In this document: piece by piece, positions 5,346 to 6,609 of the stretch | Numbering within the stretch: the first letter of the stretch is position 1 | How the letters are laid out: every line of letters begins with the position of its first letter | Source: Rhodoferax sp. | GTDB lineage: Bacteria > Pseudomonadota > Gammaproteobacteria > Burkholderiales > Burkholderiaceae_C | Length of the DNA: 6,609 bases | Assembly (NCBI GenBank): GCA_028711355.1 | Contig: JAQTSL010000213.1 | Location: 1-6,609, forward strand | Reading direction: 5' to 3' | Translations under genes and position numbers: made by a program | The notes under the pieces: generated by a model | Seen by the model: only the letters and a program-made list of their open reading frames with translations | Database searches by the model: none | What the model was told of the DNA's origin: nothing

Positions 5346-6593
5346 ATGGCCCCCGCTCAAACTCCCGACTTTTGTGTAACAGACCCGGTTAAAGAAGCGT
5401 TAGCCGTCACCTTGCGTGGCTGCGAAGAGCTGATTCCGCAGGACGACTGGGTCAAAAAGTTGCAACGCAGCCAAGCCAGTGGCCGGCCACTGCGCATCAA
5501 GCTTGGGTTGGACCCGACCGCGCCCGACATTCATTTGGGCCACACCGTGGTGCTAAACAAGCTGCGCCAGTTGCAAGACCTGGGCCATACGGTGATTTTC
5601 CTGATTGGTGACTTCACCAGCCTGATCGGCGACCCGTCGGGGCGCAACACCACCCGCCCGCCGCTCACGCGTGAGCAGATTGAGGCCAATGCGCAGACCT
5701 ATTACCGTCAGGCCTCGACGGTGCTGGACCCGGCCAAGACCGAAATCCGCTACAACAGCGAATGGGGTGATACCTTGGGTTCGCGCGGCATGATCCAACT
5801 GGCCGCGCGCTACACCGTGGCGCGCATGATGGAGCGCAACGACTTTCACGACCGCTTCAAGGCCGGTACGCCGATTTCTGTGCATGAATTTTTGTACCCG
5901 CTGATGCAGGGCTACGACTCGGTGGCGCTCAAAAGCGACCTGGAACTGGGTGGTACCGACCAAAAATTCAACCTGCTGGTAGGGCGCCACCTGCAAGTCG
6001 AATACGGCCAGGAGCCGCAGTGCATCCTGACCATGCCGCTGTTGGAAGGGCTCGACGGCGTGGAAAAAATGTCCAAATCCAAGGGCAACTACATTGGCAT
6101 CAGCGAAGACGCCAACACCATGTTTGCCAAGGTGTTGAGCATTTCTGACGAGCTCATGTGGCGCTGGTACACCTTGCTGAGCTTTCAGTCCGAAGCCGAC
6201 ATCGCTGCGCTCAAAGCTGCGGTGGCCGCTGGCGCCAACCCCAAAGACGCCAAGGTGGCGCTGGCCAAAGAAATCACCACGCGCTTTCACAACGCGCCAG
6301 CGGCTGACGCGGCCGAGGCCGATTTTGCCAACCGCGCGCGCGGCGGCATTCCCGATCAAATTGACGCACGCACGCTCAGCCTGGGCGCCGGCGGCGCGCC
6401 GCTGGGCATTGCGGCGCTGCTCAAAAGCGTCGGGCTGGCAGCTTCAAGCGGCGAGGGCAACCGTCTGATTGACGGCAGCGGTGTCCGACTGGACGGCACG
6501 GTGATCGGCGACAAGGGTCTCAGGCTGGGTCTGGGCAGCTACGTGCTACAGGTAGGCAAGCGCAAGTTTGTCCGCGTCACATTGGTGGTGTGA
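5346..6593 (+). CDS. tyrS: Tyrosyl-tRNA synthetase
   Basis: A cytosolic class I aminoacyl-tRNA synthetase that charges tRNA-Tyr. It has 415 residues and appears complete. The Rossmann catalytic domain carries the HIGH signature as HLGH (63-66, in PDIHLGHTVVLNKL) and the loop GDFTSLIGDPSGR (88-100). Tyrosine-site and core motifs include YPLMQGYDS (184-192) and GGTDQKFN (202-209). The KMSKS loop is intact (241-245). A C-terminal S4-like RNA-binding domain spans about 354-413 (RLIDGSGVRLDG, then the KRKFVRV end). The KMSKS form and the short LGLDPTAPDIHLGH start resemble the TyrRZ (TyrS2) lineage rather than E. coli TyrS; this is from memory. The frame is open back to 5196, but ATG 5346 fits the family N-terminus. 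Its Shine-Dalgarno is poor (AGAAAA, 5335-5340). A -10-like TATAAC lies upstream. It is divergent from the peptidase gene. Confidence 0.97.
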   Translation: MAPAQTPDFCVTDPVKEALAVTLRGCEELIPQDDWVKKLQRSQASGRPLRIKLGLDPTAPDIHLGHTVVLNKLRQLQDLGHTVIFLIGDFTSLIGDPSGRNTTRPPLTREQIEANAQTYYRQASTVLDPAKTEIRYNSEWGDTLGSRGMIQLAARYTVARMMERNDFHDRFKAGTPISVHEFLYPLMQGYDSVALKSDLELGGTDQKFNLLVGRHLQVEYGQEPQCILTMPLLEGLDGVEKMSKSKGNYIGISEDANTMFAKVLSISDELMWRWYTLLSFQSEADIAALKAAVAAGANPKDAKVALAKEITTRFHNAPAADAAEADFANRARGGIPDQIDARTLSLGAGGAPLGIAALLKSVGLAASSGEGNRLIDGSGVRLDGTVIGDKGLRLGLGSYVLQVGKRKFVRVTLVV

Positions 6594-6609
6594 CAGGTGT
6601 CTGATGTCT

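Noticed and set aside
5553..6359. 268-residue open frame on the - strand opposite tyrS
   Set aside because: It is antisense to a well-conserved synthetase gene. The His/Arg/Val-rich translation mirrors tyrS codon bias and shows no family motif.
6594..6609. Start of a further gene after tyrS (ATG at 6604)
   Set aside because: Only two codons are visible before the window ends and there is no clear ribosome site, so no gene can be supported.

Overview
The window carries a set of housekeeping genes that look like those of a betaproteobacterium, most likely order Burkholderiales and perhaps a Comamonadaceae/Rhodoferax-like genome. The evidence is moderately GC-rich coding sequence, ribosomal proteins L13 and S9 followed by an ErpA gene, and a nearby M23 peptidase, AnmK and TyrRS block. 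The genus is a guess from protein character and remembered gene order; no search was run.

Layout on the + strand: rplM (3' part only) and rpsI (1-778) form the L13-S9 ribosomal operon and end at a hairpin (797-830). A palindromic repeat array (841-927) follows, then a gene for a membrane-anchored coiled-coil protein (934-1680), a bactofilin gene (1716-2120, preceded by a four-codon mini-ORF) and erpA (2179-2544). On the - strand, converging on erpA, are an M23 peptidase gene (3834 to about 5204) and anmK (2552-3781), in that transcriptional order. Divergent from the peptidase is tyrS (5346-6593, + strand). There is no gene-free stretch longer than about 155 bases. The last 16 bases after tyrS hold nothing I can assign.

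The genes serve translation (rplM, rpsI, tyrS), Fe-S delivery (erpA) and cell envelope work. The envelope group is a bactofilin scaffold, a type II membrane coiled-coil protein, a LytM/M23 endopeptidase and the anhydro-muropeptide recycling kinase AnmK. A functional link among the envelope genes is inferred from proximity.

The most unusual content is repetitive DNA. Two arrays about 1.6 kb apart, 841-927 and 2554-2653, are diverged and oppositely oriented subfamilies of one REP-like palindrome. They share the arm layout, a TGC loop and a related 14-nt linker, and they differ by paired substitutions that keep the stems intact. The second array lies inside the 3' end of anmK. It has replaced the ordinary C-terminus with a 34-residue tail translated from the repeats. 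No complete new defence or mobile system is present.
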